In this document: in pieces, positions 1 to 9,660 of the stretch
How positions within the stretch are numbered: position 1 is the first letter of the stretch
Layout of the letters: every line of letters starts with the position of its first letter
From: an uncultured Duncaniella sp.
GTDB taxonomy: Bacteria; Bacteroidota; Bacteroidia; Bacteroidales; Muribaculaceae
Direction: 5' to 3'
Assembly: GCA_910584825.1 (NCBI GenBank)
Contig: CAJUCI010000015.1
Span: 1 to 63,366 of the forward strand
DNA: 63,366 nucleotides
Program-made: the position numbers and the translations under genes
Notes under the pieces: model-generated
Databases searched by the model: none
What the model saw: the letters and a program-made list of their open reading frames with translations, nothing else
What the model was told of the DNA's origin: nothing

Positions 1-89
1 ATTAAAAATCAACAATATAACCGACAAAATTCATTTTTTGTCATCTACTAAAAAAAATCACAATAATTACCTAATCGTTTCACAATTCA

Positions 90-2303
90 ATGCAATTAAT
101 TACCAAATCTGCACTCCTCGTTTCAGCGGTGACTGCCGGACTGTTTGCCGCATCGTGTTCGGAGGAGAAATTTCAGGAAACCCCTGACCGCAACGAGCTT
201 TACGCCCGAGCCTTTATCAAGGATTTCGGCACGCCTGACCCTGACCACGATTGGAGTATGGCTACAACAGCCGGACTACGTGTCAATGCCCCCGAGCCTG
301 TCCGACTCCAGGTGTTTGCCGATATTGAAGGGCAGAGATATATTTTTGCCGACATAGCTGAATTCAAGGGAGATAACCCTGTGCCCGTGACCATCCCGAA
401 GCATATCGACGAGCTTATAGTCGTGGCCAATGATGTTGAGTACAGATGTGCACCCTCGGCGACACTCGACCTTTCGACAGCCCGCAGCTCTGACGCAAGC
501 CGAAGCAATTATGTGGTGAATGTCAAAGACGAGAGGTACAAGACTACAATCAGTGTCGACTATGATTCCAAAACCCGTACAATGATGAATTTTGAGATTG
601 ATGACAATCCCGAAATAAAAACTATACTGACAAAACCGTTTGAGTCAAAGTATCTGCGTACCGAATCAGACCAAGGCATACCCTTCGGCCCGTTTTTCGG
701 CAATGGGCCGTACACTTTGACATATGGTGAGGATTACAAATGGCCTAAGGATTGGGAGCTATACCCACTAAGTATAAAAACTTCTGTGCCCGAAGTTGTG
801 ATAGGTATTGCAACCGGAAGTTCAACAAATTCGAGGTGCTATAATCGCTATGATTTGCCCGGACAGAAGTCATATACCGATGCTAATCATGTCCCCTTTC
901 CTTATGGTATTAACTCTTTTAATCGTGTGAATAATGAGTTTGAATATTCTTCGTGGTACACCGATTCGGAACTTGAAAAAAGAAAGATAGTTTGTGAGGG
1001 ATTTAAAATAAAATATACTAATGCAGGACTTTATAGCGGTCGTGCACCTGAATTCTCATACTATTTCAAGAGGACATATTCTCGTTCTTCATATGATAAG
1101 GATAATGAAGCAAGTGCGTATGCTATTTCATATTCATTCGCGCCATATAACTATTATCAGCCTGATGAAAGTATCACTAACGGCACTATTAAGGGGTGGG
1201 GCAATAACTTCTATGATGCCCGGTTCAAGGATATGAACACATGCTATAGCACATGCCTGTTTTTCAAAAATGTACCTATAAAATGGAGACATAATGGAAC
1301 TCTTACAACAGATCTTGTCCAGATATTTGCTTTGTATGATGCACCGACATCTCCGGCCCAGGCAAGGCCTGAACGTCCCGCCGTCTATCTTCTTGAGTAT
1401 CATAATGATGTAGTTGGCTATGAAATGAAGCCTTATACAAAAAAGAAATACTATCCATATTCATGGAGAGTGTTTGCCGAAGACCTTGGCGGAAGTCATG
1501 ACTGGGATTTCAATGACCTTGTGTTTGATGTGTCGGATGTGCTTGTAGGTCGTGATATAAGTGATGTGATTTCGACTGACGGAGACGATTATGGCACAAT
1601 AGATTATCCCTACAGCACTCTTATACCGAAAGGTTTGGGGCGGGGACTTGAAACCGTAAGAGAGGTGACTGTGACACCTCGCGCAGCCGGTGGCACGTTA
1701 CCTATTTATCTCGGATGGAAAGGCAAGACAACTACGGCGTTAAAAGTCGATGGAAATATATTGATTTCTGATGTACTAAAAAACGGTTACGCAACGCCCG
1801 TAGAAAGGGAAGGGGATTTCATAATCGGCACCGAGATGCACAAATGGCTTAATGGAAATTCTTACTCCACTCCGCTTAATGTAGGTGATAAAGTGACACA
1901 CTTCGGCAAGCCGGTAAAATTCTATATCCCGAATGATGAGGAATGGTATATAATGGAGTCCTATTATCCTAAGACTCTGCTTGGATTCTATGCTGTAGTT
2001 GACCCTGACAGGACTCTGCCGGTAAACCCTGATGACAATTTCGATGCATTCTCTGACAAATCAGGGTTGACACCATTCGACTTGAACAGCTGGAAAAGCG
2101 GCTATACGGTCAAATTTCCTGATTCGGAAGACCGTTCAAAGACACCTCAGATGTTTGTGGCATATGATGTCTCGTGGACTAAAGAAAGTATGAATTTTGG
2201 CATGGCATATCCAGGGTTTCATGAATACGTTAAGGACCATAATATACATCCTCTTACGTTTTTCGGAAATTCTAATCGAGACATGCTTGTCCCGAATCCC
2301 TAA
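90..2303 (+). CDS. LruC/DUF4842-like surface lipoprotein
   Basis: This is a 737-residue exported lipoprotein. A hydrophobic signal peptide runs to a lipobox-like stretch (LFAASCSEE, lipidated Cys about residue 23). Around residues 465-490 there is a DWDFNDLVFDV segment that matches the D-x-D-F-N-D-hydrophobic signature of the LruC/DUF4842 family, common in Bacteroidales surface proteins. The rest is beta-rich with many Tyr and Trp residues and no catalytic motif I recognise. The ATG lies directly before the signal peptide, and the 89 nt upstream show no clear promoter, so transcription may begin before the window. A strong hairpin follows the stop. The role is unknown; cell-surface display or adhesion is only an inference from the family. 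Confidence 0.8.
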   Translation: MQLITKSALLVSAVTAGLFAASCSEEKFQETPDRNELYARAFIKDFGTPDPDHDWSMATTAGLRVNAPEPVRLQVFADIEGQRYIFADIAEFKGDNPVPVTIPKHIDELIVVANDVEYRCAPSATLDLSTARSSDASRSNYVVNVKDERYKTTISVDYDSKTRTMMNFEIDDNPEIKTILTKPFESKYLRTESDQGIPFGPFFGNGPYTLTYGEDYKWPKDWELYPLSIKTSVPEVVIGIATGSSTNSRCYNRYDLPGQKSYTDANHVPFPYGINSFNRVNNEFEYSSWYTDSELEKRKIVCEGFKIKYTNAGLYSGRAPEFSYYFKRTYSRSSYDKDNEASAYAISYSFAPYNYYQPDESITNGTIKGWGNNFYDARFKDMNTCYSTCLFFKNVPIKWRHNGTLTTDLVQIFALYDAPTSPAQARPERPAVYLLEYHNDVVGYEMKPYTKKKYYPYSWRVFAEDLGGSHDWDFNDLVFDVSDVLVGRDISDVISTDGDDYGTIDYPYSTLIPKGLGRGLETVREVTVTPRAAGGTLPIYLGWKGKTTTALKVDGNILISDVLKNGYATPVEREGDFIIGTEMHKWLNGNSYSTPLNVGDKVTHFGKPVKFYIPNDEEWYIMESYYPKTLLGFYAVVDPDRTLPVNPDDNFDAFSDKSGLTPFDLNSWKSGYTVKFPDSEDRSKTPQMFVAYDVSWTKESMNFGMAYPGFHEYVKDHNIHPLTFFGNSNRDMLVPNP

Positions 2304-2349
2304 AATTGACAACAATAGAATACTAATACGGCATAAGTTATAGTAGCTG

Positions 2350-2387
2350 ACCGGGGCGGATGCGTGATGCATTCGCCCCGGTTTCGT
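2350..2387 (+). terminator. Rho-independent terminator after the LruC-like gene
   Basis: A GC-rich hairpin: ACCGGGGCG at 2350-2358 pairs with CGCCCCGGT at 2374-2382. The stem continues inward through GATGC/GCATT to a 5-nt loop, about 14 bp in all. It is followed by TTTCGT. It lies 46 nt after the stop codon, between two convergent genes. Confidence 0.75.
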
Positions 2388-2390
2388 ATT

Positions 2391-2509
2391 GTGCTGTCTC
2401 ACAAAAACTGTGCGCCTGTGCTTTTGTCTCTAAAAACTTGTTCTCCCGTGCTCCCGTCTTTACCTTGTGCTCCTGTCTCCAAAAAACTGTTCTCCCTGTG
2501 CTCCCAGTC
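2391..2509. repeat. Degenerate tandem repeat rich in GTGCTCC/TGTCTCC
   Basis: Three imperfect units begin at about 2391, 2418 and 2467. Each has the pattern GTGCT..TGTCTC, then a run of A, then CTGTTCTCCC. Inside them, 7-nt pieces such as GTGCTCC, CGTCTTT and TGTCTCC recur. The tract fills the gap between the terminator and the stop of the convergent transporter gene. A close relative lies at 62971-63030. Confidence 0.65.
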
Positions 2510-2510
2510 G

Positions 2511-4172
2511 CTAAATGAATGCGAGGATTATGAGCTGGGCGATGATTACGCGGCAGAACATCGAGAGGGGGTAGACGGTGGCGTAGCTGACGGTGGCGTA
2601 GTCGCCCGGCACGATGTCGTTGGCATAGTTGAGTGCCATAGGGTTGGCCATGCTTCCGCACAGCATTCCGCATGTGAGGCCGAAGTCGAGACGGCAAAAT
2701 TTCATGGCCACGGCTCCCATAATCAGCACGGGTATGAGTGTGATGGCAAATCCGAGCAGAATCCATATCAGCCCCTCGGAACGCATGATGGTGTCGAGGA
2801 AGTGTGCGCCCGCCTCGAGGCCGAGACACGCGAGGTAGAGCGAGAGTCCGATGCCGCGGAGCATCAGATTGGCACTGCGCGTGGTGTATGTCACGAGCCG
2901 GAACTGCGGGCCGAAACGTCCGATGAGTATGCCCACGATTATCGGGCCTCCGGCCAGTCCGAGTTTGATGGGGGTGGAGATGCCCGGCACTGCCACGGGG
3001 ATGGAGCCGAGCACAAGTCCGAGCACTATGCCCACGAAGATTGCGCCCAAGTTGGGGTCTTTGAGCTTGACCTCGGTGTTGCCGAGTATCTGCTCCACCT
3101 TCTCGATGTCGGCGGCGTTGCCCACCACGGTGAGTATGTCGCCGAGCTGCAGCACCAGCTCGGGGGTGGCGAGCAGGTAAAGTCCGCTGCGGCTGATGCG
3201 GCTGATGTTGATGTGATACTGGCGGCGCAGCTGCAGCGAGCCGAGCTTCTTGCCGTTGATTGACGAGCGGCTGACGATGATGCGGCGCGATATGAGCTGG
3301 CTGTCGATGGCGTTCCAGTCGATGTCCTTCTTGTTCCAGTCGCGGGCCTCCTGCTTGCCGAACATCACCTTGAGTTTGGGGCAGTCGGCAGGGGTGGTTA
3401 TCACGAGTAGATGGTCGTCCTTGCGCAGCACAGTGTTGGAGTCGGGCAGACTCACCGTGTCGTCGCGCCACAGGCGTGAGATTACGAATTTGGTCTTGGA
3501 GATGGCCGAGATGTCGCGCACGCTCATGTCATAGATGGCGGGATTGCATACGCGGAACTCGGCGATGAATGTGGAGTCGGCCTCCTCCTGCGGCGAAGTC
3601 AGCGGAGTGCCTGGACGCAACAGCACCTTGCGCATCACGATTATGGCCAGTATCACGCCCACCACGCCGAGCGGGTAAGTGACGGCACAGCTCAGTGCCG
3701 CGCCGTTGGCCGACTGTCCCACCTGCTCCAGTGCCTGTTGGGCCGCACCGAGGGCCGGGGTATTGGTGGTAGCTCCGCACAGCAGGCCGGTGGCCTCGCC
3801 TATGGGGATGTCGAGTGTGAGGCTGAACAGCACAGCCATTGCCGTGCCGATAACCATCACGCCGAGACCGAGCAGATTAAGCTCGAGACCGCCCTTGCGG
3901 AACGAGCTGAAAAAGCCCGGACCCACCTTGAGGCCAAGCTCGTAGACAAAGAGCACGAGGCCGAGATTCTCGGTGTAATGCAGTATCGTCGGGTCGATTG
4001 ACAGACCGATGTGGCCGGCGAGGATGCCGGCAAAGAACACAAACGTGACACCCAGCGAGATGCCCCATACGCGTATCTTGCCCAGCGCAAGTCCAACGGC
4101 AATAATCACCGAGATTATGATGACCGCCTGCAGGGCCGTATGGTCGAAAAAAAGGTCAGTTATCCATTGCAT
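2511..4172 (-). CDS. AspT/YidE-type membrane transporter with two RCK_C domains
   Basis: This 553-residue protein has the layout of the aspartate:alanine exchanger family (TC 2.A.81, YidE/YbjL/AspT). A first membrane half (about 1-190) carries the AspT/YidE duplication motif region (GATTNTPALGAAQQAL). Two TrkA-C/RCK_C domains follow at about 200-285 and 290-370 (DDHLLVITTPADC and GDILTVVGNAADIEKVEQILG). A second membrane half (about 375-553) contains GLAGGPIIVGILIGRFGP and CGMLCGSMANPMAL. The substrate cannot be told from sequence; Bacteroides homologues are annotated only as putative transporter. The gene stands alone between a repeat tract and an AT-rich gap. Confidence 0.85.
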   Translation of the reverse strand: MQWITDLFFDHTALQAVIIISVIIAVGLALGKIRVWGISLGVTFVFFAGILAGHIGLSIDPTILHYTENLGLVLFVYELGLKVGPGFFSSFRKGGLELNLLGLGVMVIGTAMAVLFSLTLDIPIGEATGLLCGATTNTPALGAAQQALEQVGQSANGAALSCAVTYPLGVVGVILAIIVMRKVLLRPGTPLTSPQEEADSTFIAEFRVCNPAIYDMSVRDISAISKTKFVISRLWRDDTVSLPDSNTVLRKDDHLLVITTPADCPKLKVMFGKQEARDWNKKDIDWNAIDSQLISRRIIVSRSSINGKKLGSLQLRRQYHINISRISRSGLYLLATPELVLQLGDILTVVGNAADIEKVEQILGNTEVKLKDPNLGAIFVGIVLGLVLGSIPVAVPGISTPIKLGLAGGPIIVGILIGRFGPQFRLVTYTTRSANLMLRGIGLSLYLACLGLEAGAHFLDTIMRSEGLIWILLGFAITLIPVLIMGAVAMKFCRLDFGLTCGMLCGSMANPMALNYANDIVPGDYATVSYATVYPLSMFCRVIIAQLIILAFI

Positions 4173-4584
4173 GCCGCAAAATTACTCATAATTCCCGAAT
4201 CGGATGCCATGTGAGTGTCGAAAACAGTTGGGCGGGTGGAATGAAAAAATTAAGGCTTGTGCATGGAATTTATCATTAAAAGTTATCTATTATATAGATT
4301 GATTATATAGTTTGTATTCCACATACAATTTTGCATTTTTGCTCAAGCTTTTTTGAAAATCATGCATTTCATTAAATAGTAGATTGGTTAACTATATTGT
4401 ATATTGAATTAATTTTAGTTAAAATCCATATATTCCTCTTGTGATTCTCTAATAAAAGTAGTGTGCAGACGTAATTTTTGCGTACATTTGTCTCAATACA
4501 CCTATTTTAATGACACATTTTTGCCGTCATATTGTTTTTACACGAGGCGGTCGCAAATATAGTTGAATAATCAAACATCACATT
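4173..4584. other. AT-rich intergenic region with a candidate promoter
   Basis: A 412-bp non-coding gap lies between the divergent transporter and M60 genes. A Bacteroidetes -7 box, TACATTTG, is at 4483-4490, on the side of the M60 gene and about 95 nt before its ATG. I see no good -33 TTG at the expected spacing. No ORF or RNA gene was recognised in the rest. Confidence 0.5.
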
Positions 4585-7317
4585 ATGAAGAGTTTACGAT
4601 TCGCGTTCATAACTTTCCTCATTCTCGTGGCTCAGAGTGCGTTAGCCATGGTGGATCCCGGCACAAATGAAGTGGAAGGCGGAAAGGTCTACCAGTTCAT
4701 TCATATTTGGGACAATTTGGCACTGCAGGCTGGTGCACCGGAAGGCTATCCCGGCTCAGGCGCGCCCGATGCTGACAAAATCACACAATATTTTCTCGTG
4801 GAGGAACTGTCTGCCGCTGTTGACACACTTCCTCATACATATGCTATCCGTTCGCTCGCAAACGGCAAATATTTGAAATCGTCAGAAGCCGCGGTAGTCA
4901 ACTGGGGGTACGCAGACAATACATTTGATTCATCGACTAAAATGTGTATCCGCAAGCGTGAGAACTCAAGATATTACGTGGTTAGTTCTTTCTCCCAACG
5001 TAATTATGAGTGGGGGGCCATGGTTGTGTATGGAGATGGAATCATTTGTTACCGCCGTCCGCAAGATGACGCCCTTTGGGCTTTGAAAGAAGTGAAACTC
5101 CCGCAAGAGGAGATTGACCGTCTATTGTCTCTCGCAGAAAGCAAAAATGGTGCATCAGGCAACACGGCAAGTTATCAGACTTTGCTGAACGAATTTTTCG
5201 CCGATGCCGCCTGCACGGAACTGAAAAGTCCGTATAATACCTATAGCGTTTCAGAGACCAAAATCAAAGAGATGAACAGTTACAAAGCTCTTCCTGAACC
5301 CCTGCAAAAAGCTGTTCTAAAGGCGAAAAACAGCCTTTGGTGGTCGGAAAATAATTCTCGCCATCCAGCCGCTGACAAAAATGTACTTTGGGATGTAGAA
5401 CATGCAAAGAAATTCCGTGTCCAGCTCTATGAACCGTATTCAGACCATGCTCAGGGTGCCAATGCCGCAGGCATAAGTGCATGGTCAGCCATAAATAATC
5501 CTACTGGTATCGTGGCTGGACTCGATGACGTGCTCTATGTGATGGTTGACGAGGAACCTGCCGATGGCTCGCAGCTTTCTATAGGTGGTCTTGACAATAG
5601 GCTAAGCATAAACGACAGCAAGAAGGGAGTGGTGCTCCACAAGGGTCTTAATATCGTGCCATTTTATAGTGATATTGATCATATATATATCTTCTATACA
5701 GTAGATACATACGACAATAATAAGAAAAAATTTCTTAATAAGTTGTCGTCATACCATCCGATTAAAATTCACATAGAAGGCGGTCGTATCAATGGATTCT
5801 TCAATTATATAGGTGACGATTTATACCATGCCGACAATAGGGATCATGAAGATTGGGAGTACTATAAAGAGAGATATATTCACCCAATGTTCGATCTCGT
5901 AGGTAAGAATGTGATAATGCACATGTCAATGGTGAAACAATACGACAGTCTTGATGGCACTGGAGGGCTTTGGGACGGTCTTTACGACCTAATCGACACC
6001 AACGAGTATGAGGTTGCAGAGATTATAGAAGCGTGGGATAACGTGATACAATACGAAAAATTGATAGCGGGTCTGACGAATGATGCTGATATCCTCGACC
6101 CGTTTGCTGGTGGATATTATGAGTCGATTCATAGCGATGACATAGCTCCAGCGCCAGACTACAGTGAGTATCTAAACACAAAAGTACTTGCTATCACCGA
6201 CCCTGGCTCCTCATATATGCACGCCTCGTGGGGGCACACCGCATACAAGCCGAGCACTCATCGTGACATACTGCTCGGCTTACCATACATTGCAGGTTGT
6301 GTGTGGGGTCCAGCCCATGAAATCGGGCATACCAACCAAGGACCTATAAAAATGAAAGGGACTACGGAGATATCCAACAACCTCTTCTCCAATGCCGTAA
6401 CATATCAGATGGGGCTTCAGACTTCGTGGGAGGATTTTGCGACTGACCAACTGAATCATTTTAATGCCAAGGAGCACTATCTTGCCAACGGACTTTGGGG
6501 TTGTACTAGAATGTATTTCCAACTTTGGTGTTATTACCATGTGCTTGGTCACAACAAGAAATTCTATCCGCGCTTATTCCAGCTTTTGCGCGAACAACCA
6601 CTGCAGCATAAATCGCCAACTTTAGCATCGGAAGACCAGCTTCACTTTGCAAAGATGGCGTGCATAGCCGCGCAAGAAGACCTCACGGATTTCTTTGACA
6701 GTTGGGGACTGCTTTTCCCTGGTACCTATTCGGGAAATGATTACGGTGATTTCACCATCAAGGTGACCGAACAGGAGGTTGAGGATTTTAGAAAGGAGAT
6801 TGCTGACATGAATCTGCCGAAAAATCATGCTATCATCACCTTCGATGACCGCGTGGGTTCTCAGATGCCCTCATCGCAGTTTGATAAAAATCAGGCTGGC
6901 GAAATAGGTGGTTTCATTGACCATTTTACTAAAAGCAAAAGTGATGGCAATTATTATTTCAGTCTCGATGGCAACAATGCTACCATCCTGGATGGTTCTG
7001 GCGGGGTGGGATTCCTCGCATATGACAACAGCGGTCACCTCAAGTCGTTCAGCAACAGTCGCAGCTTCGTGCTAAGTGATGAGGCGCGTGATGGCATCAA
7101 CAATGGCACGGTAGGCCTCTACTCGGTAGATTATGACGGTACTCTCCGTCTGATAGACAATGAACCTGGTAACACCACCGGAATAGAAGATGTTATCGCT
7201 GATCCTACTTTTGGCGCAGATGATGTGATATACGATATCTCCGGACGCCGACTTAAGAACATCGATGCTCCAGGTATCTACATTGTCAACGGCAAAAAGC
7301 GAATGATTACAAATTAA
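4585..7317 (+). CDS. Secreted M60-like zinc metallopeptidase with Por-like C-terminal tail
   Basis: A 910-residue exported protease with a signal peptide ending near residue 21 (SALAMVDP). Residues about 30-170 look like a carbohydrate-binding module (YAIRSLANGKYLKSS resembles ricin-type or lectin repeats). The catalytic part carries HEIGH at 578-582 with a downstream Glu595, the gluzincin pattern of the M60/enhancin-like family, whose members cut mucin-type glycoproteins. The C-terminus (VIYDISGRRLKN...GIYIVNGKKRMITN) is a Por/T9SS-like tail. A terminator follows. The substrate is inferred to be host mucin or another glycoprotein. Which export route uses the tail cannot be seen here. Confidence 0.85.
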   Translation: MKSLRFAFITFLILVAQSALAMVDPGTNEVEGGKVYQFIHIWDNLALQAGAPEGYPGSGAPDADKITQYFLVEELSAAVDTLPHTYAIRSLANGKYLKSSEAAVVNWGYADNTFDSSTKMCIRKRENSRYYVVSSFSQRNYEWGAMVVYGDGIICYRRPQDDALWALKEVKLPQEEIDRLLSLAESKNGASGNTASYQTLLNEFFADAACTELKSPYNTYSVSETKIKEMNSYKALPEPLQKAVLKAKNSLWWSENNSRHPAADKNVLWDVEHAKKFRVQLYEPYSDHAQGANAAGISAWSAINNPTGIVAGLDDVLYVMVDEEPADGSQLSIGGLDNRLSINDSKKGVVLHKGLNIVPFYSDIDHIYIFYTVDTYDNNKKKFLNKLSSYHPIKIHIEGGRINGFFNYIGDDLYHADNRDHEDWEYYKERYIHPMFDLVGKNVIMHMSMVKQYDSLDGTGGLWDGLYDLIDTNEYEVAEIIEAWDNVIQYEKLIAGLTNDADILDPFAGGYYESIHSDDIAPAPDYSEYLNTKVLAITDPGSSYMHASWGHTAYKPSTHRDILLGLPYIAGCVWGPAHEIGHTNQGPIKMKGTTEISNNLFSNAVTYQMGLQTSWEDFATDQLNHFNAKEHYLANGLWGCTRMYFQLWCYYHVLGHNKKFYPRLFQLLREQPLQHKSPTLASEDQLHFAKMACIAAQEDLTDFFDSWGLLFPGTYSGNDYGDFTIKVTEQEVEDFRKEIADMNLPKNHAIITFDDRVGSQMPSSQFDKNQAGEIGGFIDHFTKSKSDGNYYFSLDGNNATILDGSGGVGFLAYDNSGHLKSFSNSRSFVLSDEARDGINNGTVGLYSVDYDGTLRLIDNEPGNTTGIEDVIADPTFGADDVIYDISGRRLKNIDAPGIYIVNGKKRMITN

Positions 7318-7340
7318 CTTTAGCTAGTGCGGTATGTCGG

Positions 7341-7388
7341 GAGGCAATGTCGGTATAATTATTTTTGACATTGTCTCTCGATTTTTTC
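7341..7388 (+). terminator. Terminator after the M60 gene
   Basis: GAGGCAATGTC at 7341-7351 pairs with GACATTGTCTC at 7367-7377 with one mismatch and a 15-nt loop. A run of six T follows at 7382-7387. Confidence 0.65.
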
Positions 7389-7826
7389 GCATGGCAAATG
7401 CACAAAATAACGTTACTCCTGATAGTGTTATAGGACGGATTTTTGTTGAATAATTAATGAAAACACGTCGTCTTTTAATTCCTATCTTCTATCCTATAGT
7501 CAATATTGGAATCTCATCGTAATCATCACATTAACATATATACGTGGACAGGACATTTCGATATGGGCAATGGGAAATACATACTCCATTTCATATATGT
7601 CATTGTCAGTATCTATGTGCCTTTAGTCTTGTAGAAGATTCCATTTTTCATAAAGCTAATTTAGACGTTTTAATTGAATACAAAATTGCTTATTATTTTC
7701 CATATTATAACTTCGAGAATTAACTAATCTTATAATTTCATGCGCTTGTCTAGAAAAAAGTGTCAAGCATGCCGTGGTGAGGAAAATTATTAGTAAATTT
7801 GCACTCTATATTATTTGAATAAATCC
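7389..7826. other. AT-rich non-coding gap with -7 box for the LysM gene
   Basis: About 440 bp of AT-rich sequence with no credible ORF. Near its end TAAATTTG (7794-7801) fits the Bacteroidetes -7 consensus. Initiation about 7 nt downstream would give a leader of about 20 nt before the ATG at 7827. I see nothing else in the gap. Confidence 0.5.
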
Positions 7827-9659
7827 ATGAATTTTTCACGGTTTAACGCTATAGTCGCCCTGATGGGGGCGTCGGCATTGATTTCACTGCAAGCCGCTGT
7901 CAAGGACCTTCCCGTCAAGAAGGTCAACGGACGGTTGTATCATTACTACGAAGTTCCCGCCAAGGAGACTGTATATTCCCTCTGCTACAAGCTCGACATC
8001 CCTAAGGATGAGATGATTAAGTATAATCCTGCCGTGGCCGACGGTCTTCGCGCAGGGATGACGCTCTTTTTCCCTGTTGAAGGGCAGGAGGAGAGCACCG
8101 GGCAGACGACCTCGCGCGTGATTACGCATAAGGTGGCCAAGGGGGAGACCATTTTCGGCATAGCGCACAAGTATGGCATAACTACCGACGAGGTCATAGC
8201 GCAGAACCCCGTGCTGAAAAACGGACTGAAAGCCGGGCAGACGCTGCAGATTTCGGTAGCCGGGCCGGCCGAAGAGCCTGCCGCAAAGGCTGCGCTCGAG
8301 TCATCGGCCGCATCGGTGGCCGCCCCTGCGCAGCAGACCGAGATGCGCGGATATATCGTAAAGAAGAAGGAGACCTTCTACTCCATAGCCGTGGCCAACG
8401 GGCTGTCGGTGGCCGCGCTTGAGGCCGCTAATCCCGGAGTGACTTCGCTGAAAGAGGGGCAGGTGCTCAACATACCGACGGCGGTGCCCGTTTCAGGCGA
8501 TAAGAATGTGGCCGACAACGGCGGAGTGCCCGCGCCCGATAAGGTGGCTGACGGTACAGTGGCCGTTGAGCCTGAGGTTGCTCAGAACGAACTGACTGCA
8601 CCCGCACAGGCTCAGGCGACATCGATAGCGGTGATGCTGCCCTTCATGCTCAATGAAGAAACCCTCTCGAAGAATGCCGCCCGCTACACAGAGTTTTACA
8701 AAGGATTCCTGCTGGCCGTGGACAGTCTGCGCAACAGCGGCACACCCATACATGTCACCGCCTATGACACCGAAGGCTCGGTGCTCAAAGTGCGCGAGGC
8801 CATCACGGACTCCACTTTCCGCAAACATAACGCTATCATTGCCCCCGACAATGCCTCGCAGCTCGCCATTCTCGCCGAATACGGCAAAAACAACGGCGTG
8901 AAGGTGTTCAACACATTCATCGTGCGTGATGACTCATACCTTACCAATCCCGCCGTGATGCAGGGCAATCTGCCCAGCGCGAACATGTATCGCAAGGCCA
9001 TCGACGCGCTGATGGAGCGGTTGGCATATTCGACCCCCGTGTTCCTGACCCTCAAGGGGGAGAAGTGTGACAAGGCCGACTTTGTGGCCGACCTGCGCCG
9101 GACGCTCGACGCCAAGGGGAAGACCTATATGGATGTAGAGGTTGACGGACGCCTCACGTCGTCAGACCTCAAGGCTCTGCCCGCCGACGGAAATTATATG
9201 TTCATCCCCTCTACCGGACGCCAGGCCGACCTTAACAAGATGATGCCCGGCATCATAGAGTGGCGCGACCAGGCCGTGACCCCGACGGTGCGTCTGTTCG
9301 GCTACCCCGAATGGACCACTTTCCGAGGCGAGACTCTTGAGAACATGCACAATCTCAACACCACCGTCTACTCGCGCTTCTACACCGACGAGGAGTCGGC
9401 CCGCACGGCTGCCGTCGATGCCAAGTACAAGCATTGGTATGGCTCGAAGATGGAGAATGCCGTGCCCCGTCAGGGTCTGCTCGGATTTGACACCGGCATG
9501 TTCCTTATCCCCTACATCGTCAAGGGTGAGGGGGGATATGACGGTGTGCAGAACGGATATTTCTTCACATCGCCCGGCGAGGGTGCGGGAGCGTATAACG
9601 ACGCGCTCTATTTCGTGACATTCCGTCCCGGCAAAGTAATCGAAAAAGCACGCATCTGA
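7827..9659 (+). CDS. LysM-repeat periplasmic protein with receptor-like domain
   Basis: A 610-residue exported protein. The ATG at 7827 is preferred over an in-frame TTG at 7815 because it is followed directly by a signal peptide (MNFSRFNAIVALMGASALISLQA). Three LysM peptidoglycan-binding modules follow (about residues 25-85, 103-148 and 173-218; for example KGETIFGIAHKYGITTDEVI). A Pro/Ala-rich linker leads to a region resembling a type I periplasmic-binding fold (SIAVMLPFMLNE...EFYKGFLLAVDSL), as in other Bacteroidales LysM proteins. It is probably a cell-wall-anchored envelope protein; the ligand is unknown. The stop is one base from the next ATG, so the two genes form an operon. Confidence 0.8.
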   Translation: MNFSRFNAIVALMGASALISLQAAVKDLPVKKVNGRLYHYYEVPAKETVYSLCYKLDIPKDEMIKYNPAVADGLRAGMTLFFPVEGQEESTGQTTSRVITHKVAKGETIFGIAHKYGITTDEVIAQNPVLKNGLKAGQTLQISVAGPAEEPAAKAALESSAASVAAPAQQTEMRGYIVKKKETFYSIAVANGLSVAALEAANPGVTSLKEGQVLNIPTAVPVSGDKNVADNGGVPAPDKVADGTVAVEPEVAQNELTAPAQAQATSIAVMLPFMLNEETLSKNAARYTEFYKGFLLAVDSLRNSGTPIHVTAYDTEGSVLKVREAITDSTFRKHNAIIAPDNASQLAILAEYGKNNGVKVFNTFIVRDDSYLTNPAVMQGNLPSANMYRKAIDALMERLAYSTPVFLTLKGEKCDKADFVADLRRTLDAKGKTYMDVEVDGRLTSSDLKALPADGNYMFIPSTGRQADLNKMMPGIIEWRDQAVTPTVRLFGYPEWTTFRGETLENMHNLNTTVYSRFYTDEESARTAAVDAKYKHWYGSKMENAVPRQGLLGFDTGMFLIPYIVKGEGGYDGVQNGYFFTSPGEGAGAYNDALYFVTFRPGKVIEKARI

Positions 9660-9660
9660 G

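Noticed and set aside
2391..2509. CRISPR array
   Set aside because: Units are imperfect, of unequal length and without unique spacers; no cas genes are present. The same holds for 62971-63030.
2338..3471. A 377-codon minus-strand frame inside the AspT/YidE transporter
   Set aside because: Extremely rich in Arg, His and Pro with no motif; it is an out-of-frame reading of the GC-rich transporter gene.
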